From NCBI RefSeq assembly GCF_936927845.1, contig NZ_CAKZHV010000029.1, positions 1 through 64,000 on the forward strand: DNA of 64,000 nucleotides, written 5' to 3'. Under the pieces are notes generated by a model, which worked only from the letters and a program-made list of their open reading frames with translations, did no database searches and was not told the origin of the DNA. Source of the DNA: an uncultured Sphingomonas sp. (GTDB lineage Bacteria; Pseudomonadota; Alphaproteobacteria; Sphingomonadales; Sphingomonadaceae). Both the position numbers and the translations under genes were made by a program. Shown here in pieces: positions 25,223-33,697 of this stretch; positions within the stretch are counted from its first letter, which is position 1; every line of letters starts with the position of its first letter.

Positions 25223-25648
25223 TCAGGCGAGCGTCAGACCGACATCCACATTGCCGCGGGTGGCATTCGAATATGGGCAGATCTGGTGCGCGGCGTCGAC
25301 GAGCTTCTGCGCCTCGTCGCGGTCAAGGCCGGGCAGATCGACGACCAAGTCGGTCGTGATCCCGAAGCCACCTTCCGAGCGCGGGCCGATGCCGACGGTC
25401 GCCGTCACCTTGGTCTCGGCAGGCACCTTGACCTTCATCTGCGCACCGGCCGCCTTCAGCGCGCCGATGAAGCAGGCCGAATAGCCGGCCGCGAACAATT
25501 GCTCGGGGTTCGCCCCCTCACCGCCCGCGCCGCCGAGCTCCTTTGGGGTCGACAGCTTGACGTCGAGCACGCCGTTTTCGCTGCGCGCATGGCCGTCGCG
25601 GCCGCCGGTCGCGGTCGCCTTGGTCGAATATTTGACATCGACTGCCAT
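25223..25648 (-). CDS. ohr: Organic hydroperoxide resistance protein Ohr
   Basis: 141-residue thiol peroxidase of the Ohr/OsmC family that reduces organic hydroperoxides. The two redox cysteines are present: Cys59 in GYSACFIGAL and Cys124 in HQICPYSNATRGNV. It starts MAVDVKYSTKATATGGRDG, typical of Ohr. Divergent from ohrR, with a clear promoter (25703-25731) and a TATCGCGATA operator at the predicted transcription start. Confidence 0.95.
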   Translation of the reverse strand: MAVDVKYSTKATATGGRDGHARSENGVLDVKLSTPKELGGAGGEGANPEQLFAAGYSACFIGALKAAGAQMKVKVPAETKVTATVGIGPRSEGGFGITTDLVVDLPGLDRDEAQKLVDAAHQICPYSNATRGNVDVGLTLA

Positions 25649-25687
25649 GTTCGTGCTCCTCGTGCTTCGTTACGGTGCGACATTGTG

Positions 25688-25697
25688 TATCGCGATA
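25688..25697. promoter_or_regulatory. Candidate OhrR operator 1
   Basis: Perfect 10-bp palindrome TATCGCGATA, located at the predicted transcription start of ohr. A second copy lies 54 bp away next to ohrR. Confidence 0.6.
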
Positions 25698-25702
25698 ACT
25701 TT

Positions 25703-25731
25703 TAGATAGGCGCGCGATCCGGCCTTGTCCA
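25703..25731 (-). promoter_or_regulatory. Promoter of ohr
   Basis: On the minus strand TGGACA, a 17-nt spacer and TATCTA give a good sigma-70-type promoter. The predicted start falls beside operator 1. Its -35 element overlaps a possible -35 (TTGTCC) for ohrR on the other strand. Confidence 0.6.
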
Positions 25732-25741
25732 GCGCTTTGTT

Positions 25742-25751
25742 TATCGCGATA
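25742..25751. promoter_or_regulatory. Candidate OhrR operator 2
   Basis: Second perfect TATCGCGATA, 45 nt upstream of the ohrR start codon and overlapping the probable -10 region (GATATC) of that gene. The pair suggests autoregulation plus control of ohr. Confidence 0.6.
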
Positions 25752-25795
25752 TCGGTTGCGAAAGCCGGCGCAATGGTCGGCACCGGAGTTCACCC

Positions 25796-26245
25796 ATGTC
25801 CGCCCCCCTGCCGCTCGATCAGCAGCTCTGTTTCTCGCTTTATGCCACGTCGATGGCCATCAACCGCGCCTACAAACCCCAACTCGACTCACTCGGCATC
25901 ACCTACCCGCAATATCTGGTGCTGCACGCATTGTGGGAGGAGGACGGACGCACGATCGGACAGGTCGCGGAGCGGCTGGCGCTGGAATCGAGCACGGTGA
26001 CCCCGCTGGTCAAGCGGATGGAGGCGGCAGGGCTGATGACGCGGACGCGCAACCCCGCGGACGAGCGGCAGGTCCAGGTACGCCTGACCGAGCGCGGACG
26101 CGCGCTGCGCGAGGAATGCGGGTGTCTGGGCGAAACACTGGTTGCGCGAACGGGTATGTCGTTCGCCGAACTCGACCAGCTCAACCGTCAGGTACAGGCG
26201 ATGCGGGACGCGTTACAGGCAGCGAGCGCCCCGAAGCGCGCGTAG
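25796..26245 (+). CDS. ohrR: MarR-family peroxide sensor OhrR
   Basis: 149-residue MarR-type repressor. The N-terminal LDQQLCFSLYATSMAINRAYKP carries the conserved peroxide-sensing Cys (Cys12). The winged helix spans TIGQVAERLALESSTVTPLVKRMEAAGL...NPADERQVQVRLT. Additional cysteines at 108 and 110 could form the resolving disulfide of the two-Cys OhrR type. Divergent from ohr, with two identical palindromes between them. Confidence 0.92.
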   Translation: MSAPLPLDQQLCFSLYATSMAINRAYKPQLDSLGITYPQYLVLHALWEEDGRTIGQVAERLALESSTVTPLVKRMEAAGLMTRTRNPADERQVQVRLTERGRALREECGCLGETLVARTGMSFAELDQLNRQVQAMRDALQAASAPKRA

Positions 26246-26290
26246 CGCGCGGGCAGAGATCAATTCCGTGCCCGCGCGAGGAAGACGGCG

Positions 26291-26611
26291 TCAGCGGCAG
26301 ACGCGCACTTGGCGATGGTTGCGCCACACCACCCGGCAGCGGCTGTTGCCGTAGCCGTTGTAGCCGTAGCGACGATGATCGCCGCGATAGTTGCGATCGT
26401 GCCGTCCGTAATCGCGATGGTACCGCGCGTCGGGGCCGCGATGGTGACCGCGGTAGTCGCGGTGCTCGGGCCCACGCCCCGGACGATGATCGGGTCCAGG
26501 ACCGCGGTCGTGGTGGCGGTCGCCGCGCGGACCCCGCGCGTCGGCGGTTGCAGAAACGCCCAGGCTGGCGATGACGAGGCCGGAGGCGGCGATGATGCGA
26601 GGAAGCTTCAT
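26291..26611 (-). CDS. Small secreted His/Arg/Tyr/Gly-rich protein
   Basis: 106 residues. A clear signal peptide (MKLPRIIAASGLVIASLGVSATADA) is followed by a low-complexity region of HHDRGPGPDHRPGRG-like units and ends CRVVWRNHRQVRVCR, with two Cys likely to pair. AAGGAG precedes the start. Related short secreted proteins are common in sphingomonads with unknown role; the His-rich tract could bind metal, which is only inference. Confidence 0.75.
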   Translation of the reverse strand: MKLPRIIAASGLVIASLGVSATADARGPRGDRHHDRGPGPDHRPGRGPEHRDYRGHHRGPDARYHRDYGRHDRNYRGDHRRYGYNGYGNSRCRVVWRNHRQVRVCR

Positions 26612-26732
26612 GGACTAATACTCCTTACCCGATAAGCGGACGCCAAACGCCTAAGCTGCACGATCGGCACACAGGCTGAACCCGATTGTAGGGCAAGGTA
26701 CAGGTTCGCGGGCGCGGGCAGCCGACAAGCGA

Positions 26733-26762
26733 ACACCCGCGCCGGTCGACCGACGCGGGTGT
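26733..26762 (-). terminator. Candidate 3' hairpin of the aceA transcript
   Basis: ACACCCGCG and CGCGGGTGT form a 9-bp stem enclosing a smaller CGGTCGACCG palindrome, about 90 nt after the aceA stop codon. No T-run is evident. Confidence 0.45.
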
Positions 26763-26849
26763 GTACGCTGCCCGAAGCGGGGGGCGGGTCGGGCAGCGGA
26801 CCTGTTAGCGACCATGGTTGTCAGGTAGCGAACCGGTTCTCCGCTGTCC

Positions 26850-28445
26850 TCAGGCTGCGAACTGGTTCATCGTATTGTGCGCGCCGCCGGCCTTCAGCGC
26901 CGCTTCACCGGCAAAATATTCCTTGTGATCGTCGCCGATGTCGGAGCCCGACATGTTCTGATGCTTGACGCAGGCGATCCCCTCGCGGATCTCGCGGCGC
27001 TGCACGCCCTTGACGTAGCCGAGCATCCCCGCCTCGCCGAAATACTCCTTGGCGAGGTTGTCGGTCGAGAGCGCCGCGGTGTGATAGGTCGGCAGCGTGA
27101 TCAGGTGATGGAAGATGCCGGCGCGCGCCGCCGCATCCTTCTGGAAGGTGCGGATACGCTCGTCCGCCTGCGCCGCCAGTTCGGTGTCGTCATAATCCAC
27201 GCTCATCAACCGCGCGCGGTCGTAGGCCGAGACGTCGCGACCCGCGTCCACCCAGGCGTCGAACACCTGCTGGCGGAAATTGAGCGTCCAGTTGAAGCTG
27301 GGAGAGTTGTTGTACACGAGCTTGGCGTTGGGCACGACCTCGCGGATGCGGTCGACCATCGACGCGATCTGTTCGATGTGCGGCTTCTCCGTCTCGATCC
27401 AGAGCAGGTCGGCGCCGTGCTGAAGCGAGGTGATGCAATCGAGCACGCAGCGATCCGCCCCCGTTCCTTCCCGGAACTGGAACAGGTTGGACGGCAACCG
27501 CTTAGGCCGCATCAGCTTGCCGTCTCGGTTGATGATGACGTCACCGTTGACGCTCGACAGGTCGGTGATCTCCTCCGCGTCGAGGAAGCTGTTATACTGG
27601 TCGCCGATATCGCCCGGCTCCTTGGAGAAGGCGATCTGCTTGGTGAGACCGGCGCCGAGCGAGTCGGTGCGGGTCACGATGATGCCGTCCTCGACGCCGA
27701 GTTCGAGAAAGGCGTAGCGGCAGGCACGGACCTTGGCGAGGAAGTCGTCGTGGGGCACGGTGACCTTGCCGTCCTGGTGGCCGCACTGCTTCTCGTCGCT
27801 GACCTGGTTCTCGATCTGGAGCGCGCAGGCGCCCGCCTCGATCATCTTTTTCGCGAGCAGGTAGGTCGCCTCGGCATTGCCGAAGCCGGCGTCGATGTCG
27901 GCGATGATCGGCACGACGTGCGTCTCGTAGTTGTCGATCGCGTGAATCAGGCGCTGCGCCTCGATCTCGTTTCCGCCCTCACGAGCCTTGTCCAATTCGC
28001 GGAACATCATGCCTAGTTCGCGCGCGTCGGCCTGCTTGAGGAAGGTGTAGAGCTCCTCGATCAGCGCGGGCACGCTGGTCTTCTCGTGCATCGACTGGTC
28101 GGGCAGCGGCCCGAAATCGCTTCGGAGCGCGGCGACCATCCAGCCGGAGAGATAGAGGTAGCGGCCCTTGGTGGTGCCGAAATGCTTCTTGATGCTGATG
28201 AGCTTCTGCTGCCCGATAAAGCCGTGCCAGCACCCCAACGACTGGGTGTAGTTCGCCGGATCGGCGTCATAGGCGGCCATGTCGCGGCGCATGATGCCGG
28301 CGGTGTATTTCGCGATGTCGAGTCCGGTGTTGAAGCGGTTCTGGAGCCGCATCCGCGCGACCGCCTCGGCGTCGATGCCGTCCCACGTACCGTTCTGGCG
28401 CCCGATCAACTGGGTGATCTGGTTGGTATGGTCCTGGTAGGTCAT
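26850..28445 (-). CDS. aceA: Isocitrate lyase
   Basis: 531-residue enzyme of the glyoxylate shunt, splitting isocitrate to glyoxylate and succinate. The catalytic Cys221 lies in EKQCGHQDG, the longer isocitrate lyase subclass in which KKCGH becomes KQCGH. DIDAGFGNAEATYLLAKKMIEAGA binds the Mg-substrate complex. Length is normal for this subclass. GGGGA precedes the ATG. It lies downstream of a 51-residue ORF, with a hairpin between, and divergent from an ScfR/RamB-type regulator. Confidence 0.96.
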   Translation of the reverse strand: MTYQDHTNQITQLIGRQNGTWDGIDAEAVARMRLQNRFNTGLDIAKYTAGIMRRDMAAYDADPANYTQSLGCWHGFIGQQKLISIKKHFGTTKGRYLYLSGWMVAALRSDFGPLPDQSMHEKTSVPALIEELYTFLKQADARELGMMFRELDKAREGGNEIEAQRLIHAIDNYETHVVPIIADIDAGFGNAEATYLLAKKMIEAGACALQIENQVSDEKQCGHQDGKVTVPHDDFLAKVRACRYAFLELGVEDGIIVTRTDSLGAGLTKQIAFSKEPGDIGDQYNSFLDAEEITDLSSVNGDVIINRDGKLMRPKRLPSNLFQFREGTGADRCVLDCITSLQHGADLLWIETEKPHIEQIASMVDRIREVVPNAKLVYNNSPSFNWTLNFRQQVFDAWVDAGRDVSAYDRARLMSVDYDDTELAAQADERIRTFQKDAAARAGIFHHLITLPTYHTAALSTDNLAKEYFGEAGMLGYVKGVQRREIREGIACVKHQNMSGSDIGDDHKEYFAGEAALKAGGAHNTMNQFAA

Positions 28446-28477
28446 GATGTTCCCCTTGGTATGTGGTCGGGGCGCGT

Positions 28478-28514
28478 AAAAATGGTCGCCGACGCGGGAG
28501 CCCCGCGCCGGCGA
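28478..28514 (-). terminator. Hairpin plus T-run between the small ORF and aceA
   Basis: On the minus strand a 13-bp stem with one G-U pair (TCGCCGGCGCGGG / CCCGCGTCGGCGA) and a 3-nt loop is followed by CCATTTTTACGC, an intrinsic-terminator shape. Only about 40 nt remain to the aceA start, too little for a separate promoter, so it may attenuate or stabilise rather than end transcription. Confidence 0.6.
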
Positions 28515-28570
28515 TCCACCTTTCCTCCCCAGGAACTTGGTGCCGCCCGCTTGGCCACGGGCGGGTCGCG

Positions 28571-28726
28571 TCAGCCGAGCCGGCCGAGGCGATGGTAGAG
28601 GTTGGAGAATTTGGCCGAGCGGGGGTCGTCCGCGATCTGGCGGACGTAATTCGCGACGGCTTCCTTCATCAGCCCGAAGTCTTCGGTCGAGAAGACGGCA
28701 CGGCTGCGCTGCGGTTCATTCGGCAT
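28571..28726 (-). CDS. Small hypothetical protein upstream of aceA
   Basis: 51 residues, MPNEPQRSRAVFSTEDFG then LMKEAVANYVRQIADDPRSAKFSNLYHRLGRLG. AGAGGAGAA lies just before the ATG, a strong ribosome site. It is amphipathic-helical by eye, soluble, with no known domain. It shares the intergenic promoter region with the divergent regulator and precedes aceA, so a role linked to the glyoxylate shunt is possible but unproven. Confidence 0.65.
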   Translation of the reverse strand: MPNEPQRSRAVFSTEDFGLMKEAVANYVRQIADDPRSAKFSNLYHRLGRLG

Positions 28727-28817
28727 GGACGTTCTCCTCTGGTGTTGATCTGCCCGGCGGGTCGATTGCCGTTGCGGAGGTAATAAGCCCGCGACTTGGC
28801 GTGCGTGAATAAGGATT

Positions 28818-28833
28818 GACAAAGTTTCTTGTC
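28818..28833. promoter_or_regulatory. Inverted repeat upstream of the aceA operon
   Basis: GACAA-AGTTTC-TTGTC in the divergent gap. The AAAGTTT core resembles part of the published RamB site (AAAGTTTGCAAA), but the match is partial. Confidence 0.3.
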
Positions 28834-28869
28834 GCACGGTGCGCCGAACCCGCGTAAAAGCTGTCATGT

Positions 28870-28885
28870 TGTAAATCCGTTTACA
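28870..28885. promoter_or_regulatory. Candidate operator of the ScfR/RamB-type regulator
   Basis: Palindrome TGTAAATCCGTTTACA (6-bp arms, 4-nt spacer) ends 9 nt before the regulator start codon. Its position fits autoregulation; the same protein may control aceA on the other strand. Confidence 0.5.
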
Positions 28886-28894
28886 GGTTGAGCG

Positions 28895-30292
28895 ATGGCG
28901 CGCGAGCAGGTGATGGGCGGGCACGCGGTCAGGCGGCTGAGGCGGCGTACCGGGCTGACGCAGGCGGCGATGGCGGAGATGCTGGGCGTGTCGCCGAGTT
29001 ATTTGAACCTGATCGAGCGCAACCAGCGCGCGCTACCAACGGGTTTGCTGGTCAAGATGGCGGAGGTGTTCGACTTCGATCCGCGCGCGCTGGTGGCCGG
29101 CGAACCCGGCGGCGGCGCGGAGGCGATCCGGCGGCGGTTGGCCGATCCGCTGTTCGCCGACCTGGAGATCGACCGCAGCGAGGTGGAGGAATGGCTCGCC
29201 GCCGCGCCGGGCGGGGCGGAAGCGTTCGCACGCGCGTTCGACCGCGGCGGTGTGGCAAGCGCGGCGGCGCCGGGCGACGGCGATGATCCGACGGTCGCGG
29301 TCCGACGCGAGATCGATCGATGGCGCAACCACTTCCCCGACCTGGACAGCGCAGCGGAAGCGGTCGCCGACGAACTGCGGCTCGCGGGCGCGGACCTCTA
29401 CGGCGCGCTAACCGAGCGGTTGCGCGTGCGCCACGGCCTCGCGATCCGTATCCTGCCCGCCGAGGTGATGCCCGACCATTTGCGCCGGCTCGACCTACAC
29501 GCCCGGCAGTTGCAATTGGGCGAGATGCTGTCACCCGCCAGCCGGACGTTCGCGCTGGCGTTCCAGCTGGCGCAGTTAGAGGCGCGGACAGAGATCGACG
29601 CGCTGGCCCGCGGCGCGGCGTTCGCGAGCAGGGTGTCGGAGCGGCTGTTCCGGCGGCACCTCGCGGGCTATTTCGCCGCCGCGGTGATGATGCCTTACGC
29701 TCGCTTCCTGCGCGCGTGCGAGGGGAGCGGCTACGATCTCGCCACCTTGCAGCACCGCTTCGGCGCGAGCGTCGAACAGGTCGCGCACCGGCTGACCACG
29801 CTCTCGCGCGTCGGGGCGCGCGGGCTCGCGTTCTTCCTGCTGCGGATCGACCGCGCGGGTCAGGTGTCCAAACGTTACGCCGGGGCGAGCGGCGCGGCGC
29901 TGGTCGCGACCGACGCGCGCTGCCCGCTGTGGCGGGTGCATCACGCGTTCGATCGACCAGGCACGTGGCAAGTGCAACTGGTCGAGCTGGAGGACGGCGC
30001 GCGCTGGTTCACGCTGCAGGTCGCGGTGCCGGGGACGCGCTCGATCGGGGTCGGCACGGGCGCGGTCGCGGCGGAGTTCGCGCTGTCGATCGGGGTGCCG
30101 GCCGAACAGGCGACTACGCTGGCCGCCGCGCGCGGACTCGACCTCGTCGGGACGGCGACACCGATCGGGCTCGGCTGCCGCCAGTGCCTGCGCGCCGAAT
30201 GCCCGCAACGCTCGCTACCGCCCGCCGCCCGCGCGCTGGTGATCAACGAACGCGAGCGGCGCATCTCGGCGCTGAGCTTCGCCGGCGACTGA
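28895..30292 (+). CDS. XRE-family regulator of the ScfR/RamB type (HTH + IrrE-like + DUF2083)
   Basis: 465 residues. N-terminal helix-turn-helix (9-62: RLRRRTGLTQAAMAEMLGVSPSYLNLIERNQR). The middle region (about 150-300) corresponds to the ImmA/IrrE-like segment but lacks an HExxH motif. The C-terminus is DUF2083-like with a cysteine cluster CRQCLRAEC (428-436). This domain order is that of short-chain acyl-CoA-responsive regulators such as RamB, ScfR and PrpC regulators. Divergent from the aceA operon, so control of the glyoxylate shunt is inferred. Confidence 0.88.
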   Translation: MAREQVMGGHAVRRLRRRTGLTQAAMAEMLGVSPSYLNLIERNQRALPTGLLVKMAEVFDFDPRALVAGEPGGGAEAIRRRLADPLFADLEIDRSEVEEWLAAAPGGAEAFARAFDRGGVASAAAPGDGDDPTVAVRREIDRWRNHFPDLDSAAEAVADELRLAGADLYGALTERLRVRHGLAIRILPAEVMPDHLRRLDLHARQLQLGEMLSPASRTFALAFQLAQLEARTEIDALARGAAFASRVSERLFRRHLAGYFAAAVMMPYARFLRACEGSGYDLATLQHRFGASVEQVAHRLTTLSRVGARGLAFFLLRIDRAGQVSKRYAGASGAALVATDARCPLWRVHHAFDRPGTWQVQLVELEDGARWFTLQVAVPGTRSIGVGTGAVAAEFALSIGVPAEQATTLAAARGLDLVGTATPIGLGCRQCLRAECPQRSLPPAARALVINERERRISALSFAGD

Positions 30293-30309
30293 GCGCAACC
30301 GCGCTCAAT

Positions 30310-32034
30310 TCAGGAGCGGCGACCCTGCGGCTTGCGCGGGTTGGTCGGCCGTGCGCGATGCGTCGGCGCGCCGCGATGGCCACCGATACGCGGGGCGCCA
30401 CGCGGCGCGCCGTTGCCGCCGGGTGCGGGGCCGTTGCCCGGCACGATGCGGATGCCGCTCTCGTCCTCGCCGTCCTCGCTCGCGGTGCGCTGAACCGCAG
30501 CGTTGAACTTCGCCGCAATCGCGCTCGGCACCTGGAACCACGTCTCGTTCGGGCCTATGCGGATCGCGCCGATCTCGTTGCGGGTGATGTGGCCGCGGCG
30601 GCAGAGCAGGGGCAGGATCCAGCGCGGATCGGCATTCTGGCGCCGGCCGATGTCCATCGCGAACCATTGCGTGTCGTCGAAGCCGGGGCGGTGGCGGTCG
30701 GCCTGCTGCGCGCGCTGCGCCTCGGGCGTCGCGGCGACCAGCTCCTCGGGCTCGGGTAGGCGCGCGCGGTGCGCCTGGACGAGCATCGCGGCGATATCCT
30801 CGGGCGACTTCTCCGCGATCAGTCGCTGGGCGAGCGCGCGATCCTCGTCGTCGATCTCCACCGGTTCGAGCAACTGCGTGACCAACCGCTCGCGGTCGCT
30901 GGCGCGGATGTCGTCGGCGGTCGGCGGGTTGGTCCACTCGACGTTGATCTTGGCGCCGCGCAGCATCATCTCGACGCGGCGGCGACGCGGATAGGGCACC
31001 AGCAGGACCGCGGTGCCCTTCTTGCCCGCGCGGCCGGTGCGGCCCGAGCGGTGCTGGAGCGTTTCCGCGTCACGCGGCAGCTCGACATGGATGACGAGGC
31101 TCAAGGACGGCAGATCGATGCCGCGCGCGGCGACGTCGGTCGCGACGCAGACGCGCGCGCGCTTGTCGCGTAGCGCCTGCAGCGCGGCATTGCGCTCGTT
31201 CTGGCTATGCTCGCCCGACAAGGCGACCGCGGCGAACCCGCGCTCGACCAGGCTGGCGTGGAGGCGGCGGACGTTGTCGCGCGTGGCGCAGAACAGGATC
31301 GCGGTCTCCGCCTCGTGCAACCGCAGCAGGTTGATCGCGGCGTGCTCGATATCGGCCGGCGCGACGGTCACCGCGACATAGGAGATGTCGCCGTGGCCGC
31401 GATCCTCGCCCTTGGTCTCGATCCGGAGCGCGTCCTTCTGATACCGGCGCGCGAGCGCGACGATCGGCTTAGGCATCGTCGCGGAGAACAGGAGCGTGCG
31501 GCGCTCGTCCGGGGTCGCGTCGAGGATTTCCTCGAGGTCCTCGCGAAAGCCCATGTCGAGCATCTCGTCCGCCTCGTCGAGCACGACCGCGCGCATTGCC
31601 GACAGGTCGAGCGCGCCACGCTCCAGATGGTCGCGCAGGCGCCCCGGCGTGCCAACGACGATGTGCGCGCCGTGGCTGAGCGCACGGCGCTCACGCGAGG
31701 CGTCCATGCCGCCGACGCAGGTGGCGATGCGCGCGTGGGTGGGCGCATAGAGCCATTGCAGCTCGCGACTGACCTGCAGCGCCAGCTCGCGCGTCGGCGC
31801 GATGATGAGCGCGAGCGGGGCGCCCGGCGCGGGGAGCGTGCCCTCGGGCATCAATTCGCCCGACATGGCGAGGCCAAAGGCGACGGTTTTACCCGAACCG
31901 GTCTGCGCCGAGACAATCAGGTCGCGGCCCAGCGCCTCGGGCTCGATCACCGCCACCTGGACCGGGGTGGGAGCGGCATAACCGCGCGCGGACAGCGCCT
32001 CGGCGAGAGGCTGGGGAAGGTTCGGGAAGGTCAT
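30310..32034 (-). CDS. DEAD-box RNA helicase with DbpA-type RNA-binding domain
   Basis: 574 residues. Helicase core with Q motif region TPVQ, motif I AQTGSGKT, DEAD, SAT, and HRSGRTGRAGKKG. A second domain near residues 420-520 reads MDIGRRQNADPRWILPLLCRRGHITRNEIGAIRIGPNETWFQV, the fold of the DbpA/CsdA RNA-binding domain. The tail is Arg/Gly/Pro-rich. Probably acts in ribosome assembly or cold adaptation (DeaD/CsdA-like). The start is at MTFPNLPQPLAEAL; the open frame upstream is the complement of an 18-bp tandem repeat. Confidence 0.92.
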   Translation of the reverse strand: MTFPNLPQPLAEALSARGYAAPTPVQVAVIEPEALGRDLIVSAQTGSGKTVAFGLAMSGELMPEGTLPAPGAPLALIIAPTRELALQVSRELQWLYAPTHARIATCVGGMDASRERRALSHGAHIVVGTPGRLRDHLERGALDLSAMRAVVLDEADEMLDMGFREDLEEILDATPDERRTLLFSATMPKPIVALARRYQKDALRIETKGEDRGHGDISYVAVTVAPADIEHAAINLLRLHEAETAILFCATRDNVRRLHASLVERGFAAVALSGEHSQNERNAALQALRDKRARVCVATDVAARGIDLPSLSLVIHVELPRDAETLQHRSGRTGRAGKKGTAVLLVPYPRRRRVEMMLRGAKINVEWTNPPTADDIRASDRERLVTQLLEPVEIDDEDRALAQRLIAEKSPEDIAAMLVQAHRARLPEPEELVAATPEAQRAQQADRHRPGFDDTQWFAMDIGRRQNADPRWILPLLCRRGHITRNEIGAIRIGPNETWFQVPSAIAAKFNAAVQRTASEDGEDESGIRIVPGNGPAPGGNGAPRGAPRIGGHRGAPTHRARPTNPRKPQGRRS

Positions 32035-32146
32035 GGGGCTTTCAAAATTGGGTCGGTGCGCGTTGGCTGCAAGGGCAGCACGCCTGTTCGGCGCTCGCGC
32101 ATCTTCGTTCAGGACAAGTTCGGGCTGGTAGCGGTAAGACGCCGCT

Positions 32147-32200
32147 GTGTCGAGCAGGAACCCAGTGTCGCGCAATAGCCCCGTGTCTAGCAGGAGCCGG
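32147..32200. repeat. Tandem 18-bp repeat (three copies) at the protease 5' end
   Basis: Three consecutive 18-nt units begin GTGTC(G/T)(A/C)GCA and a partial fourth (GTGTCGTCC) follows. Units 1 and 3 contain AGGA/AGGAG. Each unit therefore offers a GTG start, and units also supply possible ribosome sites. Confidence 0.75.
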
Positions 32201-33613
32201 GTGTCGTCCAGAAAGGCCAGAAAGGCCAAAAAGGATCACGCGCGGCGCGTCGCCGCAACGATCGTGGCGCTGTTGGCGGCGGCGGCGCCGGTAGCGAGCG
32301 CCGCGCAGGTCGCGAGCGCCCCGCCCGACGTTCCGCCGGTGAGCGTGGCCGCACCAACGCCGGTCGCCCGCCCCACTGCCCCGCCCCCGCCTCTCCCGAT
32401 CGCCCCCCTGTCGCCTGCCCGGCAGAGCGCGCCGGACGCGATCGCGCAGGATGCGGGCGAATATGCACGGCTGTTCGACGTGACGCTCGCCGAAGCGCGC
32501 GCGCGCTTGCTGGCACAGGAGGAAACCGTGCCGGTCACCGACGCGATCGCGATCGAGCTGGCCGACCGGCTGGCGGGCATCGCGATCGAGCATCGCCCAA
32601 CGTTTCGCATCGTCGTGCTGCTGACCGGCGACGCGCCGGTGCCCGCCCGCACGGTGCTGGCGGGCGGGATGACGGTGCCCATCGTGTTCCGCACCGGCGC
32701 GGCGGTGACGCGCGGCGCGCTGGAACTCGCGCTCGCCTCGCACCAGGCAGAACTCGCCGCGGCAGTGGCGCATCCGCCCGGCATGGGGATCGACCTGGCG
32801 ACCGGCGAGCTGGTGGTGATCGTCAACCCGAGCGATGCCGACCGCGAAGGCATGGCGGCGCTGACCAGTCGACTGTCGGGAATAGCGGGCGTGCCGGTCC
32901 GCGTGCGGACCGATCGCGTGGTCGCGAGCGCGAACATGGCGGCGGAAGGCGGCGCGCGCGTCGTCGGCGTCGATCCCGCGGACGGGCGGCGTTACGCCTG
33001 CACCACCGGCTTCGTCGTGACCGACGGCGCGCGGACCGGCATCGCGACCGCGGCGCACTGCCCCGACGAGCTGAGCTACATCGGGCCGAACGGCGAGCGG
33101 CAGGTCCTGCCGTTCGTCGGGCAATGGGGCTGGGGCTATCAGGACGTGCAGGTCAATGCGAGCGACGTGGCGCTGTCGCCCAGCTTCTTCGCCGACACGG
33201 CCAAGACGGTGTCGCGCGGGGTCGCGGGCCGGCGTGCGCTGCCGAGCACGCGGGCGGGCGACGTGGTGTGCCACCGCGGCGAGCGAACCGGCTATAGCTG
33301 CGCGCCCGTCGAACTGGTGTCGTTCGCGCCCGCGGGACAACTCTGCGGCGGCGCGTGCCTGCCGACGTGGGTGACGGTCGCAGGACCGAAGTGCCAGGGC
33401 GGCGACAGCGGCGCGCCGGTGTTCCTGGGCAATCGCGCGTTCGGGCTGGTCAAGGGCGGCAGCTATCGCAGCGATCGTAGCTGTGCGTTCTATTTCTACA
33501 TGTCGACCGACTATCTGCCGACCGGCTGGCGGTTGCTGGAAGAGGTGCCGACGCCCTCGCCGCCACCCGCGCCGGCCCCGCCGTCGACCTATCCCGCACC
33601 CGCGGCACGCTGA
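32201..33613 (+). CDS. Secreted trypsin-like serine protease (S1 family)
   Basis: 470 residues. Basic N-terminus then a hydrophobic signal (VAATIVALLAAAAPVASAA). A Pro/Ala-rich segment and a propeptide-like region (to about residue 260) precede a chymotrypsin-fold domain with His286 (TAAHC), Asp322 (NASDVALS) and Ser403 (GGDSGAPV). Six or more cysteines and the layout recall alpha-lytic protease and streptogrisin, which have pro-regions. The C-terminus is Pro-rich. The start is uncertain: GTG codons at 32147, 32165, 32183 and 32201 are all in frame; 32201 has AGGAG upstream. Confidence 0.85.
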   Translation: MSSRKARKAKKDHARRVAATIVALLAAAAPVASAAQVASAPPDVPPVSVAAPTPVARPTAPPPPLPIAPLSPARQSAPDAIAQDAGEYARLFDVTLAEARARLLAQEETVPVTDAIAIELADRLAGIAIEHRPTFRIVVLLTGDAPVPARTVLAGGMTVPIVFRTGAAVTRGALELALASHQAELAAAVAHPPGMGIDLATGELVVIVNPSDADREGMAALTSRLSGIAGVPVRVRTDRVVASANMAAEGGARVVGVDPADGRRYACTTGFVVTDGARTGIATAAHCPDELSYIGPNGERQVLPFVGQWGWGYQDVQVNASDVALSPSFFADTAKTVSRGVAGRRALPSTRAGDVVCHRGERTGYSCAPVELVSFAPAGQLCGGACLPTWVTVAGPKCQGGDSGAPVFLGNRAFGLVKGGSYRSDRSCAFYFYMSTDYLPTGWRLLEEVPTPSPPPAPAPPSTYPAPAAR

Positions 33614-33644
33614 TGTAGATTATGTCGAAACATTGCTGGAGCGC

Positions 33645-33670
33645 GGAACGTGGTCGACGGCGATCACGTT
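33645..33670 (+). promoter_or_regulatory. EcfG (general stress response) promoter of the 47-residue membrane protein
   Basis: GGAAC-N17-CGTT, exact in both elements, ending 27 nt before the start codon of the small gene to its right. Confidence 0.75.
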
Positions 33671-33697
33671 CTCCGGGCGTAACGAAGGAGTGTTTCG

